Part shown: piece after piece, positions 12,271 through 25,204 of the stretch
Numbering within the stretch: position 1 is the stretch's first letter
How the letters are laid out: each line of letters starts with the position of its first letter
Origin: Ricinus communis
Taxonomy: Eukaryota; Streptophyta; Magnoliopsida; Malpighiales; Euphorbiaceae
Direction: 5' to 3'
Assembly: GCF_019578655.1 (NCBI RefSeq)
Contig: NC_063263.1
Span: 7,450,001 to 7,514,000 of the forward strand
Length of the DNA stretch: 64,000 nucleotides
Translations under genes and position numbers: made by a program
The notes under the pieces: model-generated
What the model saw: only the letters and a program-made list of their open reading frames with translations
Told to the model about the DNA's origin: nothing
Databases searched by the model: none

Positions 12271-12836
12271 TGGCACACTCAATATCAGATCATGACACGA
12301 ATCGGACGGAGAACCCAAATACCCGACTCTACAACCCTTACCAAGACCTAAATCTTCCAATTCAAACTCTCTACCAGCTCCCGACCTCACCGGAATTTCT
12401 ATTCACAGAAGAATCACTCCGGCAGCGCCGTTCTTGGGGTGAAAATCTCACCTTTTACACCGGCTCCGCTTATCTCTCCGCCTCTATCGGCGGGGCCTCC
12501 GTTGGATTCTTTTCCGCTCTCAAATCCTTCGAACCTACCGATACTTTGAAGCTCAAAGTGAATCGGATCCTTAACTCTTCCGGTCATTCGGGTCGGGTAT
12601 GGGGAAACCGCATCGGAATTGTTGGATTGATTTATGCTATGACGGAAAGTGGTGTTGTGGCGGTAACTGATAGAGATGATGTCTGGACTAGTGTGGCGGC
12701 GGGGCTTGGTACTGGGGCGGTGTGTAGGGCGGCGAGAGGTGTTAGGTCGGCGGCGGTCGCTGGAGCTTTGGGTGGATTGGCGGCTGGTGCGGTGGTTGCT
12801 GGGAAGCAAATGATGAAGAGGTATGCGATGATTTAA
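12270..12836 (+). CDS. TIM23: Mitochondrial import inner membrane translocase TIM23
   Basis: Single-exon gene of 188 aa, about the usual length of plant TIM23. TIM23 forms the presequence-translocase channel with TIM17 and TIM50 in the mitochondrial inner membrane. The first 70 residues are polar (intermembrane-space part) and include [20 protein letters not shown]. The Tim17/22/23 domain follows, with Gly-rich helices: [54 protein letters not shown] and [20 protein letters not shown]. It ends in a short basic tail, KRYAMI. The start is the first ATG after a telo-box leader. GC content is far above the flanks, as expected for an expressed coding exon. Which of the several plant TIM23 paralogues it matches cannot be told from sequence alone. 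Confidence 0.93.
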   Translation: MAHSISDHDTNRTENPNTRLYNPYQDLNLPIQTLYQLPTSPEFLFTEESLRQRRSWGENLTFYTGSAYLSASIGGASVGFFSALKSFEPTDTLKLKVNRILNSSGHSGRVWGNRIGIVGLIYAMTESGVVAVTDRDDVWTSVAAGLGTGAVCRAARGVRSAAVAGALGGLAAGAVVAGKQMMKRYAMI

Positions 12837-15800
12837 AAAAGGTGAGAGCTTTGAAGGTTACCGAGGCTTTAGGGTTCCGGGTTTTAATTCATTTTTTAAG
12901 GCTATGAAATTTGTTCAAAAATTTTGATGATCATGAATTTGTTAGCTATTATAATGGTAAAGCTGAAGAAAGAGCAATGAGAACTGATGATGAATTTGAA
13001 ATCACCTTGTTTTTATAGCATGGAAAAGAGACATGCTTTGATCCTTATAGAGAAGGACCATATACTATGTCTTGATGTTAGTTGTAAGTTATAATGATTA
13101 ATAACATGGTTCTTCAATAACTTTTTGTTCTAGAATCTTGTAAGATGTACATGCTGATGACAGGATTGGTACTTCACTTATTTATGATTGAGAAAGAGTT
13201 GGAAATTAGGTTTGATGATTGCAGCGTTTTGTATTGAAATTTATGTTTGGACGCTGTTACTTATTCCTTCTATCTGAGTTTTTTCTGTTGGTTTTCTTTT
13301 TTCTCTTGCCTTTTTTTGCAAAATGTTCGCATATGGGTTAAGCTTAGATCTTACTGGTTGATGCTCTATCTTGTAGTCAAGTTATAGACAGTAGTTGGAT
13401 ATATGTGGAATGAGTTGGATATATGTGGAGTGAGGCAATGAGATGAATTCTATTGTTTATGGTGCTATGACATAATTTACGGAGTCGCTCAAACTTATGG
13501 CACTTCACGAATGATGTTTCACCATATTCCTACATAGGTTTGCTGCTTAGTAGGGCTACAAGAAGTTTGAGGTGCTTGTAAAACAACTTTACATAGGAGT
13601 ACGTTCGTACTTGGGTCTTATTTCGTCTGGCTCGTAAAAAATGCATCAGATTCCGAGAATAAAATGCCTCCTAGACACAGGCTAGAAGCACTTTCATACG
13701 TGGGTCTTGTTTCATCTGGCTTGTGAAAAATACATCAGATTCTGAGAATACTATGGCTCCTAGACACAGGCTGTTTATCAATTTTGTCTAATGGATAGAG
13801 AAGTATTTTTGCTTCTTTCTAGCGAAGCAGGATCTTTACCTAGGATATATTTTTTTGTAATATTCCCATCTCTTTCCTCAGCTCAATTCTTGTTTGCAAA
13901 ATGATTCACTTATTGTAAATCACTGTAAAGTATGGATTGAGAAAGAGGAGAAGAATCAAGGAAACAAGCAATGAAGAAGGAAAATTTTATTCAAAATAAG
14001 ATCTGTTATATATTAATTTCAGTAATTATGTAATCTATTTTATAATGGCAGCCACAAGCTCATTAGCATCACATTTATACTTTTATAGTAGTAGCAGCAA
14101 GCTCATTATGCATCTGATGATGCTTCCATATCTTTCTGTGACTTTAATAACGTGAGAGGGGATCTTATTGATATAGCGTGGTATCTTATCTCTTTTCTTC
14201 TATTCATCTTTCCAGAAATAGATTTTCATGCCTGGAACGAGTTAGATGAAATGTATATGGTCCAGCCGGTTATGCTTCCATATGTATCAGTTGGTTTTTC
14301 TTTGAATTCGGTGACGCTCTAACTCAATAGAAAAGTGTTTATGTTGGGTGCTAAAAGAAATGTGAATTAGTTCCTGTATTAGGTGTTCCATGGGGTCATG
14401 ATCCTTTATTATGAATACAATTGATGGTGCATATACGTGAGCAGAAATGGTTTTACACTGATGAAGAAACTAGGCGGCCTTGGATGGTAGTGAGAGCCAT
14501 GCACAAAATCAAGTTTCAGAAAAAGAAAATGTTTGGACTAGCTGTACAGAGAATGTATGATGATCAAACATGCTGTTGTCAGCTGGCATGGAACCTCATT
14601 TCTATAAGAATGATGATGTTTGCAGGCTATTTCAAAATGCAAATTTAAAAAGGACAGGTTGTAGCACTATTGGGTCACCACATAAAACACTGATGGATGA
14701 CTTTTCTTCATATTTCTGGGTGCTTTTTTTTTTTTTTTATGTTTTCCTTTTGAAATTGAGGTCTATCTCATTTTATTTTTTAATCCATCGAGCTCTTTTT
14801 AAATTCTTTTCCAGTATTAAAAACCGCTTTTAGGAAAAAGAAAGAAGAAGATAAGTTGATAATTTCTTTTACAAGCATATAAAAGCAATTTACGAAGAAT
14901 TAAAAAATATTAATTTATCAAATGCAATTTCAAACAGGTGCGAATTTGATTGATAAAAGCGAATTCAGAGTAATCCATCGGACTACTGGTAAAATGATTA
15001 TTAAAATATCATATATGTTAATATATATACAGTCAGGGGTGATGGCAGTAGATGGTAGAAAATTCAAAATAATATGAAGTAAATTTAAAATAAAAACTAT
15101 TTAAAGTATAAGAGATTGAAGAACAGCCGTTTTATATATAATTAAATTCTTTAAATTTATGTATTTGGATTAAATAAAGCTTATGATTATAAAAAATATT
15201 GTAACTTAATGAAAATTTGATATTAATATTTTTTAATTTAATATTATTTTATTAATAAAATAATAATTAAAAAATAGAAATATACTATATTGTGTAAATA
15301 AGGTTGAGAAAATATAGATAATATAATATATGTTCCTTAAAAAATAACTTATATAAATATTATTATGTACAAAGATATTGTTTAAAAAAAAAAAAATTGG
15401 TATCTTAATTTTTTATAACTATAAAAACTATATGTGTATATATTGAATATCAATATAATCCAAACATAGCTTTAAAAAATTAAATGAAAAGTCATCCTTA
15501 TCAAAGAAAAATACATTAAAAGAGAATAGTAAAAAGAATGATATTTTATATTCTAGTTCATCAAATTCATACAACAATTCATCCAGCTAATGAAGCTTCG
15601 ATTAGATGATTATTATCAATTGGATCCGCGAAAGGATCGGTGGCCAAAGAAAATAATATTCAATACATAAAACCCTCAGAAAAGGGGTTATTACACTCTG
15701 AAAAAGCAAAATGGAGCGAGTTTACAGATTTATGCCCCCAAAACAATGGAACACTTATTCCATCCAGCTATCGTTTCCTCTTAACTACAAATTCCTACGT

Positions 15801-15957
15801 GATGAACTGATGCCATAAGAAAACCCCAAAAAAAAGAAAAAAGAAAAAAGAAACAAAAAGCAGCTCAATGTTGAGGTATGGACCACAAGCAATGTCTCAT
15901 GTTAATCACTGCTAGAAAAAGGTATACAAAGAAACAACAAAAACAACCACCAATTGA
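12837..15957. other. Spacer between TIM23 and the E2 gene
   Basis: The first few hundred bases are presumably TIM23 3'UTR. The rest holds an 89-bp tandem duplication (13600-13772), a T-run near 14730 and strongly AT-rich DNA (14900-15560). The last part (about 15580-15957) is likely E2 3'UTR. Open frames near 14421 and 14570 show no domain. Confidence 0.5.
13600..13772. repeat. 89-bp direct duplication
   Basis: Two diverged copies share TGGGTCTT, CGTCTGG/CATCTGG, CATCAGATT, GAGAAT and CTAGACACAGGCT at a constant 89-bp offset (for example CTAGACACAGG at 13671 and 13760). Confidence 0.85.
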
Positions 15958-18900
15958 TTACAGCAACATTGATTCAGGATTCTCAATGTAGCCCTTGAAT
16001 GCTTTTAACCATTCTGCTCCAATTGCACCTGAAAATTTTAAGTGTAATTAATAGTGTTGCACCTCTATAAAGTTTAGCTTGTGGAGATGTTATTAGGCCT
16101 ACATACCATCTATAACACGATGATCACAGCTCAATGTTACTAACATGAAGGAAGCAAATTTGAATTCATCAGGCCCCGAACCAGGAATGACTCTCTTCTC
16201 AGCTGCTCAAGAACACAAGCTCAAGTAATCATAAAGATGGATAAACTGAAAGAGAAGGATTATGATTCAAAATTTGTCACCAAGTACATAACGTACCGGA
16301 GCCAACTGCTAAAATGCCTGATTGAGGAGGATTGATAATGGCACAGAATTGCTTGATGCCAAAGGGCCCTCCCAAATTTGACACAGTAAATGTGCCTCCC
16401 TGCAAAGAACAAAACAAAATTCAGTTACAGTTCATTTGAGATATCATCCAGCAGGCAACTTGTAGATAAAGTATATTTTGTACCTCGTAATCTTCTGGTT
16501 TCAAGCTATTGTCTTTGGCTTTTTGGGCCAAATGCTTGACCTCCTCGGCAATTTTAGATAAACCTTTTTTGTCTGCGTCCTGTAAAATTTACACCAAAAA
16601 TTCATAAGATATAATAAAACAAAGATTGAAAGCTTGAGCAGAAGGGTATCAAGGTCAGAAACTGCTTACCCTAACAACTGGGACATATAGTCCATTATCT
16701 GTCTGTACTGCTACATTGATGTTCACATTGTTATACCTGTATTAAAAGCAAAAGAGAAGGAATGTCATGGTATATGTTATACAAAATCTAAAACCACCAT
16801 TAACAGACTACTTACTGGCGGATATAGTTATCAGTCCATGAACTGTTGCACTGGGGAACTCTTTTAAGAGCCAAAGCAGCAGCCTGTAGTTACAACAACA
16901 GTGATATTACCTCACAGAAATTATCTTAAGACAGCTAAAATATAATACAACATTCCAAAATCCCATTGCAGGACATAGGAGTGAAAACATGATAATCTCC
17001 TTCAATGCTTAGGTTTCTCATTTGTTGTCATTACATGACTGCTCTAAATAAATCCAACCAAGACTTCAATAGCCCATATGAATCTATAGATTATGTTTAT
17101 TATCTGAAATTTCAATGAGAATAGTAGGAATTTCCCAACATAAGTAATGAAAGCTGTATACCTTGATTACAAGATCATTTACAGAAATCCGCTTCCCACC
17201 TGAGGCCTCTTGTAATGAGTTTAATTTACCCCGCAAACTGTATCCAGACAAATGGTGTGAATAATAAAGAAACATCAAAGATAGACTGAAATAAATAGAC
17301 AGCAGAAACTAATACTTACTCCATAAGTTTGTCAACACGTGTATCTACTGTTAAATAATAATGAGGAATAGTCTGCTTTGAGAGTAATAAGCGTGAGGCT
17401 GTAACCTGTCAATATCAAGCCAGAAATTTGCTTCAGAGCTAACTTCCAAAGATAATAAAATAGACACTGTTCTTTAATGTCATCAACATCAAAATCCCAT
17501 GGTTAGATATGAAGTCATAGTCAAAAGTCGAAATCTTATTTTTTCTGAAAGGAGAAAATTGTTATAAAAGATATAAATAGTCAGAGAAAAGAGATCCATG
17601 AACAAGTTTTCTGACCAAATTCCATTATACTTAAGGTCTTGGTATAATATAGTAACATAATTGCACATATTAGTTACCTTTCTTATTTGAGTATGAGGAA
17701 TGTCAACATAATCAATTGAAGCAGCTGTTGCCTTAGGTGTTGTTGCTGAAACTTCCTTTCCACGTGATGCTACATAGAGAAAGTTATTCATTTAACTTTA
17801 CTACTATTAGATCTGACAATTCTAAAGAAAGAAAGAAATCAAGCTAACATGCATTACTCGTACTGTACAGAGGGGAAGATATTTTTTAAATAAAGTAATA
17901 TAGCACTACAATCATCATGAATGCAAATTTTAGCTATTATACCCAAGTAATCTTCAATATCAGCTTTTACGATGTGTCCATCAGGACCTGTTCCTTTAAT
18001 GCTTGAGAGAGTTACCTATATTGAAATATTCAAAGTCAATGATAATGTTCTCATGATGTAAGCTGCATTCTGTTGCTATACAGCAAAATTTTAGCTATAC
18101 TAACATTGTGATCTTCAGCCAATTTTTTTGCAAGAGGACTAGCAAAAATGCGATCTCCAGAGGAAGCTGCACTGGGCTTGGAAGTCTTTGGTTCTGGTGA
18201 ACTAACTGTTTCCTCAGCCACCTCTTTCTTGGATGGGGGAGGTGGGCTAGCTGCAGCAGCACCATCTGATACCGAAGGACTGTAATCCTTAAATTTGCCA
18301 ATATCTTCCTCATCTTCAACAGTAATAGCAATTACCTGCATAAGAAGACAAATGCATGCAGCATATATCACCAAGACGAGATAGCAGCATCGCCAACTAA
18401 ACTTCCTTATTGTTTCTAATGGAAAGTTGAAATCAGAATCTGGAAACGAGACTCTGGGCCTCCACCAAGATTTCAAGTCAGGTTCAGCATATAATTCTTT
18501 CCGTTATCTAGTGCCCTACTTTCCCAGAGAGGAAAGAATCAATTAAGGTAATAGAAAAAATTAGGCAAACAACTTTCCCTAATATCAGAAGCAGCCAATA
18601 CCTCACCAACTTTAATTTCTTTAGACCCATCTCCCTTTATTATCTTTGCAAGGAAACCTTCTTCCATGCATTCCATCTCAACAGTTGCTTTATCCTTAAA
18701 AGTAACAAATAAGGGAACGGTGTCAATGTTGATGAGAAACACATATAAAACAAAGTTGAAATCCAAATACAACCAATACAAGGTCCCTACAGTTTCAACT
18801 TCACATAGTACTTCACCAGGTGAGATTTTGTCACCCTCTTTCTTCAGCCACCTTGCTATATTACCCTGAAATTTAGAGAAGTTGAGCAATTAATACATAT

Positions 18901-21430
18901 AGCATGTGGTGATGTTTTCATACAGCACAGAAAGGTGCATGCCTCGGTCATTGTTGGTGAGAGCGAAGGCATTCCAATTTCTTGGTGTGGAGGAAGACCT
19001 GCAACATATATTGAGCATTATTCTCACAAAATCAATCAAACAAAATTTTTTATTATTACTATTAATATGACTTCCACTACACTCCCCTTTGAATCTTACA
19101 CTTTAACTGTCCACAGAATCTCAACAAGATTATTAAAAGAGTAATTATCAAGTAAATGGCAAAAAGATCCAACTTAAAATAAAATGAAATGAACCAATGA
19201 AGACAAATTATCAAACAGATAAATAACTGAGAAGCCACCAAATATAAGCATTTAGAAGATATCTAAGCAATTAGCAAGACAGGGATTTTTCATCATGGCT
19301 CACATTTTCAAGTTCAAGCAGCTCTAATAGGTTGATAAAGAGCCATGAGATATAGATTTGGCATTAGTAATTAAAAGAACAGGCCAATAAAGTGAAAACA
19401 TTAACATTGAAGCATGAAAAGAATGGATGTAATAGGAACCTAGAACGATATTAACAGATAGAAAAGGGAAGTGGAAAGTCATCTGGATGAAATCATCTTT
19501 AGCTCTATCTTTTTCACTGTACAATTTCAACTGAAACTTAAGCGGTCTAACAAGTAAGAACGTAGGTCAAGAATGTACCTGAATCAGATGAAAATCCTCT
19601 TCTTGATTGTACCTGGGAACTGACAACAGGAAAAAGAAAAACAGCAATTAGGATCATGGCAAAATGGAGAATACAGAGAATATTATAGAACAATACCTAG
19701 AGAAGTCCTTCAAGAGTAGCGACCCATCCATTGGATTCCTCACTTGCTTTATTGTCCTTGGTACATTTTTCCTAAATGCACCAAATGATGATATCTATGG
19801 AAGAAGACAGATAGAAGTAATCATTTGCCAACTGAGTGTAAATTCAGTAAGAAGAAAAGACTTAAGGAAATAAAAGTAGCAAAGAAATAGTTGATCCAAG
19901 CCTAAAGGAAACACACTAAAAAGTGCAACAGAAAGGCTCTGATCACTGTGACTTGTAGTAAATTTGGCAACAGCTGAAACAAACTAGCAAAACTTACATT
20001 GTTATTAACACCGGTGTTAAACAATCTCTCCCTTTCTGCAGGCACAAACCCCTGATGATGAACCTTCGCAGTATCTGGAACAATGAACTTATCTCTTATC
20101 TTATAGCAATGTAAATTGAAAACAATGATTGTAACAGAATATAGAACCTCTGGAAAATGGACAAGAAGTTTTCATATTAGCTTCTTACTCATGTATGTAA
20201 AAAACCCACACTAGAATCCACATTCTGAGGGCATCCATTCAGAGCGTATCTATTTATGTGCAAGCATTTCAATGATAATTTCTGAGAGCACCAAATTATG
20301 TCATGGATGTCAATCGATTGAAATATTGAAGGACATCCAGAAAAAGGAAATGCTTTAGGAGGTGGGAAAAATATGTGAAGTTCACAAGAAGGCGCTTTAT
20401 CAGTAAAATCATACTTCAAAGAGTCCCAGCTCATATAAACACTCAGGTATTTTTAGTCCGTCATCCACTAAGAACTGGAAAATTCCATTATTGTTAGCGA
20501 GCTCATATAACCGCCGAGTATTAAGTCCATCATTCACTAAGAACCACAAGATTCCTTTAATATTACCCAGCTTAATAAACTCTCAGGTACTTTCCATCAT
20601 TCACTACGAACCAGACAATACCATTAATTTACTCAAGAAATGCAGAAAAGACAGAAACTGAAGCATGTTGATCCAAATTCATTAACAAAATTGGTTCTTA
20701 ACAATGACATTGCACAAGGACTGCACAAAACACAGGTAACATAAGACTCTAGAATGAAATTAGACTCGAGAACAGCTGCTTACCATCCTTTTTACCTACA
20801 GACAAGCGAGTATCGTTCGAAAACCAACGAACCAAACCAGCATGTTCTTGCCTCAGCAAGTTGGAAACATTTCTTAACTGCTCAAAGCACGGTTATAAGT
20901 AAGACAAACTATTAAATAATCAATTTACCATCTTAACAAAATAAAAAATGTATGCAGAATTCTAAAAATCACAACTAACCCGAATACCCAACAAGGTTTC
21001 CGTAGAGATTTTCAACCCCACAATACACATCTCATAATTATCACATAAAAACAATTTGAAGCTTTATGAGCCTAAAAAAAAAATCGATACAAACACACAT
21101 CTGCATTTATAAGTAATACACACAAATTACAATCATGATTAAACTTTGAACAGCTCAAACTAAGTAATTACTAATGACCCATTAATGCAATAGCCGATAG
21201 AGAGGATCTAAGTCCACACCAAAATCCAATAACACCAAAATTGATGTGAAGGAAAAGGATCATAAAAAGATTTTTTAGAAAAAAAAAGGAAGAAATCATA
21301 ACTGGAAGTCACCCATCAAAAATAATATCAGAAGTGAATAGAACCCAGAACGCAGAAAATACAAAGAGAAATGAAGTGATTTTGCGGGTACCTTTTTCGA
21401 GTGATTGATTATGTGAGATGCATAAGCCAT
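15958..21430 (-). CDS. Dihydrolipoyl acetyltransferase, E2 of mitochondrial pyruvate dehydrogenase complex
   Basis: Transfers acetyl groups from E1-bound lipoamide to CoA in the mitochondrial matrix and forms the complex core. Nineteen exons, high to low: 21430-21392, 20877-20784, 20074-19998, 19794-19697, 19619-19579, 18998-18943, 18865-18791, 18694-18602, 18335-18105, 18015-17943, 17769-17678, 17405-17320, 17237-17162, 16883-16816, 16736-16670, 16579-16484, 16399-16297, 16202-16107 and 16028-15958. They give 543 aa, close to Arabidopsis E2 (539). The N-terminus [13 protein letters not shown] fits a mitochondrial presequence. A single lipoyl domain has [12 protein letters not shown] with lipoyl Lys162. 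An E3/E1-binding domain (about 255-290, [14 protein letters not shown]) follows a Pro/Ser hinge. The catalytic core ends with SCDHRVIDG (His516, Asp520) and terminates ESMLL. Intron 6 (18942-18866) has a GC donor. Confidence 0.95.
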
Positions 21431-21504
21431 GTTTACTATCTTCAATGAAATCAATCAAGCAAAAAAGGCAAAAATAAACGAGAGAGAATTGAAGGAAACT
21501 CAAT

Positions 21505-21506
<2 letters not shown>

Positions 21507-21542
<36 letters not shown>
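21507..21542. repeat. (AG)18 microsatellite in the E2 leader
   Basis: A pure AG run, read as CT on the coding strand, sits about 75-110 bases upstream of the E2 ATG. It is probably in the 5'UTR, where CT repeats are common in plant genes. Confidence 0.9.
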
Positions 21543-21545
<3 letters not shown>

Positions 21546-21632
21546 ACAAAGTAAAACGAAAAGGAAAAAAAAAGTTGTCTGGTTTATTTTTTTGAGTTTT
21601 TAGGGATTTCTCTTTCTTTTTAATTTTTTGGG

Positions 21633-21640
21633 CATATATA
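21633..21640 (-). promoter_or_regulatory. Candidate TATA box of the E2 gene
   Basis: TATATATG on the minus strand lies about 205 bases before the E2 ATG and just upstream of the CT-rich leader. The position is reasonable, but found by eye only. Confidence 0.4.
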
Positions 21641-21649
21641 GAATCCAAA

Positions 21650-22239
21650 CAGATCTCACTTCACTTTTTTTTTATAAAAGAGAAAAATATTGTCTTTTTC
21701 TTTTTAATGATAATTTCAACTATTTAATTTCTTTCTGTGTGAATAAATTTGGGTCGTCAATTAAGTTCATTTAAAAGCAGCAGACCATCATAACCGGCTT
21801 ATAGGAGACTTGGAGATGTTAATAGTCAATCCGCACCGTTGAATGACATAATTGGGTAAAGGATGAACGGTTGAGCTCGGGTTAATAAGGTGTAAGCGAA
21901 TGGAGAATGGTGGTGTAACTGGGGAACTGAGCTGCGCCCGCTGAGCCAGTTAAGCAGCCACATTTTTGGACTGGTGTGGTGGCTTTTGGGCTTGCCAATT
22001 TGCCCTTGAAATTAATGGCCAATTACCATAAATTTAATTTGAAACTTGTCAGTGTCTTTATAAAGATGCTGAACTCAACTCAATTAAATTACTTATTTAA
22101 TATAAGAATTTCAATTTACTTATTATATTAAATAAATATCATAGTATTAATATCAATAAAAATTATAAAATTATTAAAATTGATATTAAAGTGATTCTAT
22201 ATTATAAAATTTTTAATAAAATACTAAAAATATTAATAG

Positions 22240-22281
<42 letters not shown>

Positions 22282-23912
22282 AATTATATTGAGTCTTTTA
22301 GAAGATATATTATTTTTCTAAATCTTTTAAGTACTTATTAATTTTAATAACAATAAATAAATTCATTAAAAAAAATTTATTCGATCTTTTTACTTGATTT
22401 GATAATTTCTTTAGTTTGAATTCTTTAATTTTATTATCATATTCATAACATTTATATAAAATTAAGTAAATGAGAATATATCATAAAGTTAAATATTTAA
22501 TAATGTAAATTGAATTAAATTAAATTATTTTGTATAATTTGATTTTATATTTACTTATTTTATTTTTTTAATATTTTTTTATTGATTTAGTATATATTTG
22601 AAATATGTAATTCAAAAATAGAAATATTTTATATTATTTTTTAATTTGCTAAGTTACATTATAAATAAAAAATAATTTTTAATTTTTTTAAATTAATCTA
22701 TATCGAAATAATTTTGTTGAAATATATTTAAGATAGAATGTAAAAGGAGATGAAAGGTATAAATAAATATAAATATGATAATTAAAAATAATCTTTAATT
22801 GATAAGACAATTATTCAATTATGAAAATAGAAAATATTAAAAAAATTAATTAAAAGTTAAAATTATAAAGAAGAATTTGGAGAAAGAAATAACTATTAGA
22901 TGCTTTAAAATTATAGTTAAGGTATTGTATATTGTAATACAATACTCGAAAAAAGAAAATATTTAAAACTAAAGTTATAAATAAAAATTTAGAAAAATAT
23001 AAGAATATGAAATAATTAAATATTCTAATTAGGTTGAAAGTTATAATATAATATTTTTTAAAATGGTAGAAAATATATGTTAAAATAGATTAAATAGTTT
23101 AAAAATTATATGACATACTAGGTAAGATAGAGAAAAAAAATTAAATTATTGCTCTCATATATATATAGGTAGACATAGATTTATTAAATTTCATAATAAA
23201 ATTTAATTGAAAATACTTTATTTATTGAGAGAGATGGAGAATATAAATAAGTACAAATATAACGATTAAAAAGAATAAAATAATTATTTATTATGAAAAT
23301 TTAAAATTTTAAAAATTTATTTAAAAATAAAAAATATAAAAATAACTTTTAAAAAAAAAAAGCTAATTAAGATTTTATAATCAAATTATTTTATATTGTA
23401 ATATAATATTTAAAAGAGATTATCTAGTTACGAAAAAGAATTAATTGTGGTTCCCTTCACGAAAAGGGAGAGCATTTCAGTCCTGTGTGAACTCGATCAG
23501 CATAAGAGCGAGCAAGTCATTAAGTGATCCTAACACACTAACAGATTTGGGTTCCGTAGAACGTTTTTTATCTTCAAAATCACTGCTGTGGTTGGCTCTA
23601 AATAGTGGAATAAATTTGGGATCAAAAGTACCAATTAATAATAAGCTATTTGCGGCAGATTAAGATTAGAAGTTAGAGTATGTCAAAAGGATCCCACGGG
23701 CCATTTATGAATAAAAAAGAAGGTTTTTTTTCCCACTTTTATCACTCAAAAGAAGTACATAAGCTAACAGAAATTGTAAAAAAGCACAATAATCTCTGGA
23801 CATACAATTTCACTGAAACCAGCAGAACAACAATGGAACGAAACGTAATAGAAGTCGATAGGATTTATGCTTAATGACAAAAATATCAAAATCCAGTAAT
23901 ACCAAATGCAAG
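21650..23912. other. AT-rich spacer with an (AT)n microsatellite
   Basis: A pure AT run lies at 22242-22279, and most of 22060-23430 is over 80% A+T by eye. The frame at 23445-23663 has no domain I recognise. No gene is supported. Confidence 0.55.
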
Positions 23913-25195
23913 TTAAGGATGAGCAGAGACATGGACTGGCGTTGGCCACCAGGGGAGCATTACTGGGAATGCCTTATCACCGTCAAAACAGCCAATTCCT
24001 TTTGGAATTTCACCAGCCAATTGCAGTTTCTCTCCCTGCAAATCACATAACATGACCTCTTGACCGAATTTCAAGTACACAGTATCCTTGTCAGTTGGGT
24101 TAAAAGCTAATGTCACTGGATCACATATTCCAGTTCCATCTCGAAACCCATTACTCTTTGCGTTAAAGGAATATATCCTGTGCTCCAAATTCCAATGCCC
24201 TGTTTCATAATCCTTCAATTCCCATATGCTCAAATTTTCGATATCATCTCCATCTCCGTTAAAATAAATGGTGGATACCAAATGCGTCATCTTCAAAACG
24301 CCTTGAGAGACTCCCAGATAGTAACTATTCAGCATCTCCACATTGGGTTGAATCTCAGAGCCATTAATGTAACAAATTTTTTCGTCATTGAAAGGATCAT
24401 ATGCAACCACATTAAGACCATTAAACCAATGCAATTTCCCATTGTGTGCAACAACATTAGAACAAAATTGATAGTCTCCACCATAAAGAAGAAATGCTTT
24501 CCATGCACAAATCTCAGAAACATATGTCCTTACAATAACATTGCCTTTCTCAATCTCAGTAAAACACACTACCCTATACCGATATTCGGCATTAATAGTG
24601 TATTCAGACTGCTTGGCACTTCTAGAGTAAAAGGGTTCACAAATCAAACCAAAATGATCGTCACCCTTGCAGTTCTTAAGCAATGGCAGAGAAATCCATT
24701 GCTTTGTGAAACGATTACAAATGTAAAATGCTGAATAATCTGTTTTGACAGCACCACACAGTAGCAGGTCATTGAATGAACCTAAGACTTTAATAAAGTC
24801 TCCTCTCTCTGGAAGGAAATCAAATTTGAATCCATTGAAAATGAAAGGAATTTTGTGGGCTATAAAGAGTGATTGGTCGTTCTGTGTGTTTCTATAATCT
24901 AAGATAATAATTGAAGGCTCCTGATATTCACAAGCATTATGATTGATACGGTTGTTGACAAAGATTGAAATAAAATTGAGACTAGAGATTAGAGAGTACT
25001 AATTCTTGCACACCAGTTTGCAACGACTGAGTGATTCAATAGTGGGAAGTCGAAGAAAAATCTGAATCAATATATCATTTGGTAGAAAACTGAAAGGAAA
25101 TCGATTGTAGTTTCTGATGATGACGACAGTGTATCCTCTGGGAGATCATCAAGGAAAGGATTCAAAGCCGAGCTATCAGAATTACTTGACAACAT
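23913..25195 (-). pseudogene. F-box protein gene, disrupted in the F-box
   Basis: The long open part (stop at 23913, open up to 25001) encodes an F-box-associated region with motifs such as YICNRFTKQWISLPLL, VVAYDPFN, WELKDYETGHWNLEH and a C-terminus ending VHVSAHP. F-box proteins of this type are substrate receptors of SCF ubiquitin ligases. Upstream in the same frame an F-box is readable (FLPNDILIQIFLRLPTIESL, then CKLVCKN). It is cut by TAG at 25001-24999 where the family has a conserved Trp (TGG). The only nearby upstream ATG (25195, MLSSNSDSSALNPFLDDLPED) is in a different frame and hits TGA at 25069. The gene therefore needs one nonsense and one frameshift correction, or an unusual intron. 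I call it a pseudogene. A shorter protein lacking the F-box cannot be excluded. Confidence 0.75.
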
Positions 25196-25204
25196 TTCTG
25201 TTTG

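Noticed and set aside
14421..14833. Two overlapping frames downstream of TIM23
   Set aside because: No domain, and one ends in Phe/Leu runs from a T tract.
18051..18476. Long minus-strand frame including [11 protein letters not shown]
   Set aside because: Its first part is intron. The real exon starts at 18335, and the peptide after [11 protein letters not shown] is E2.
23445..23663. 72-codon frame starting MWFPSRKG
   Set aside because: No recognisable family, no clear leader or partner exons, and it lies in repeat-rich DNA.
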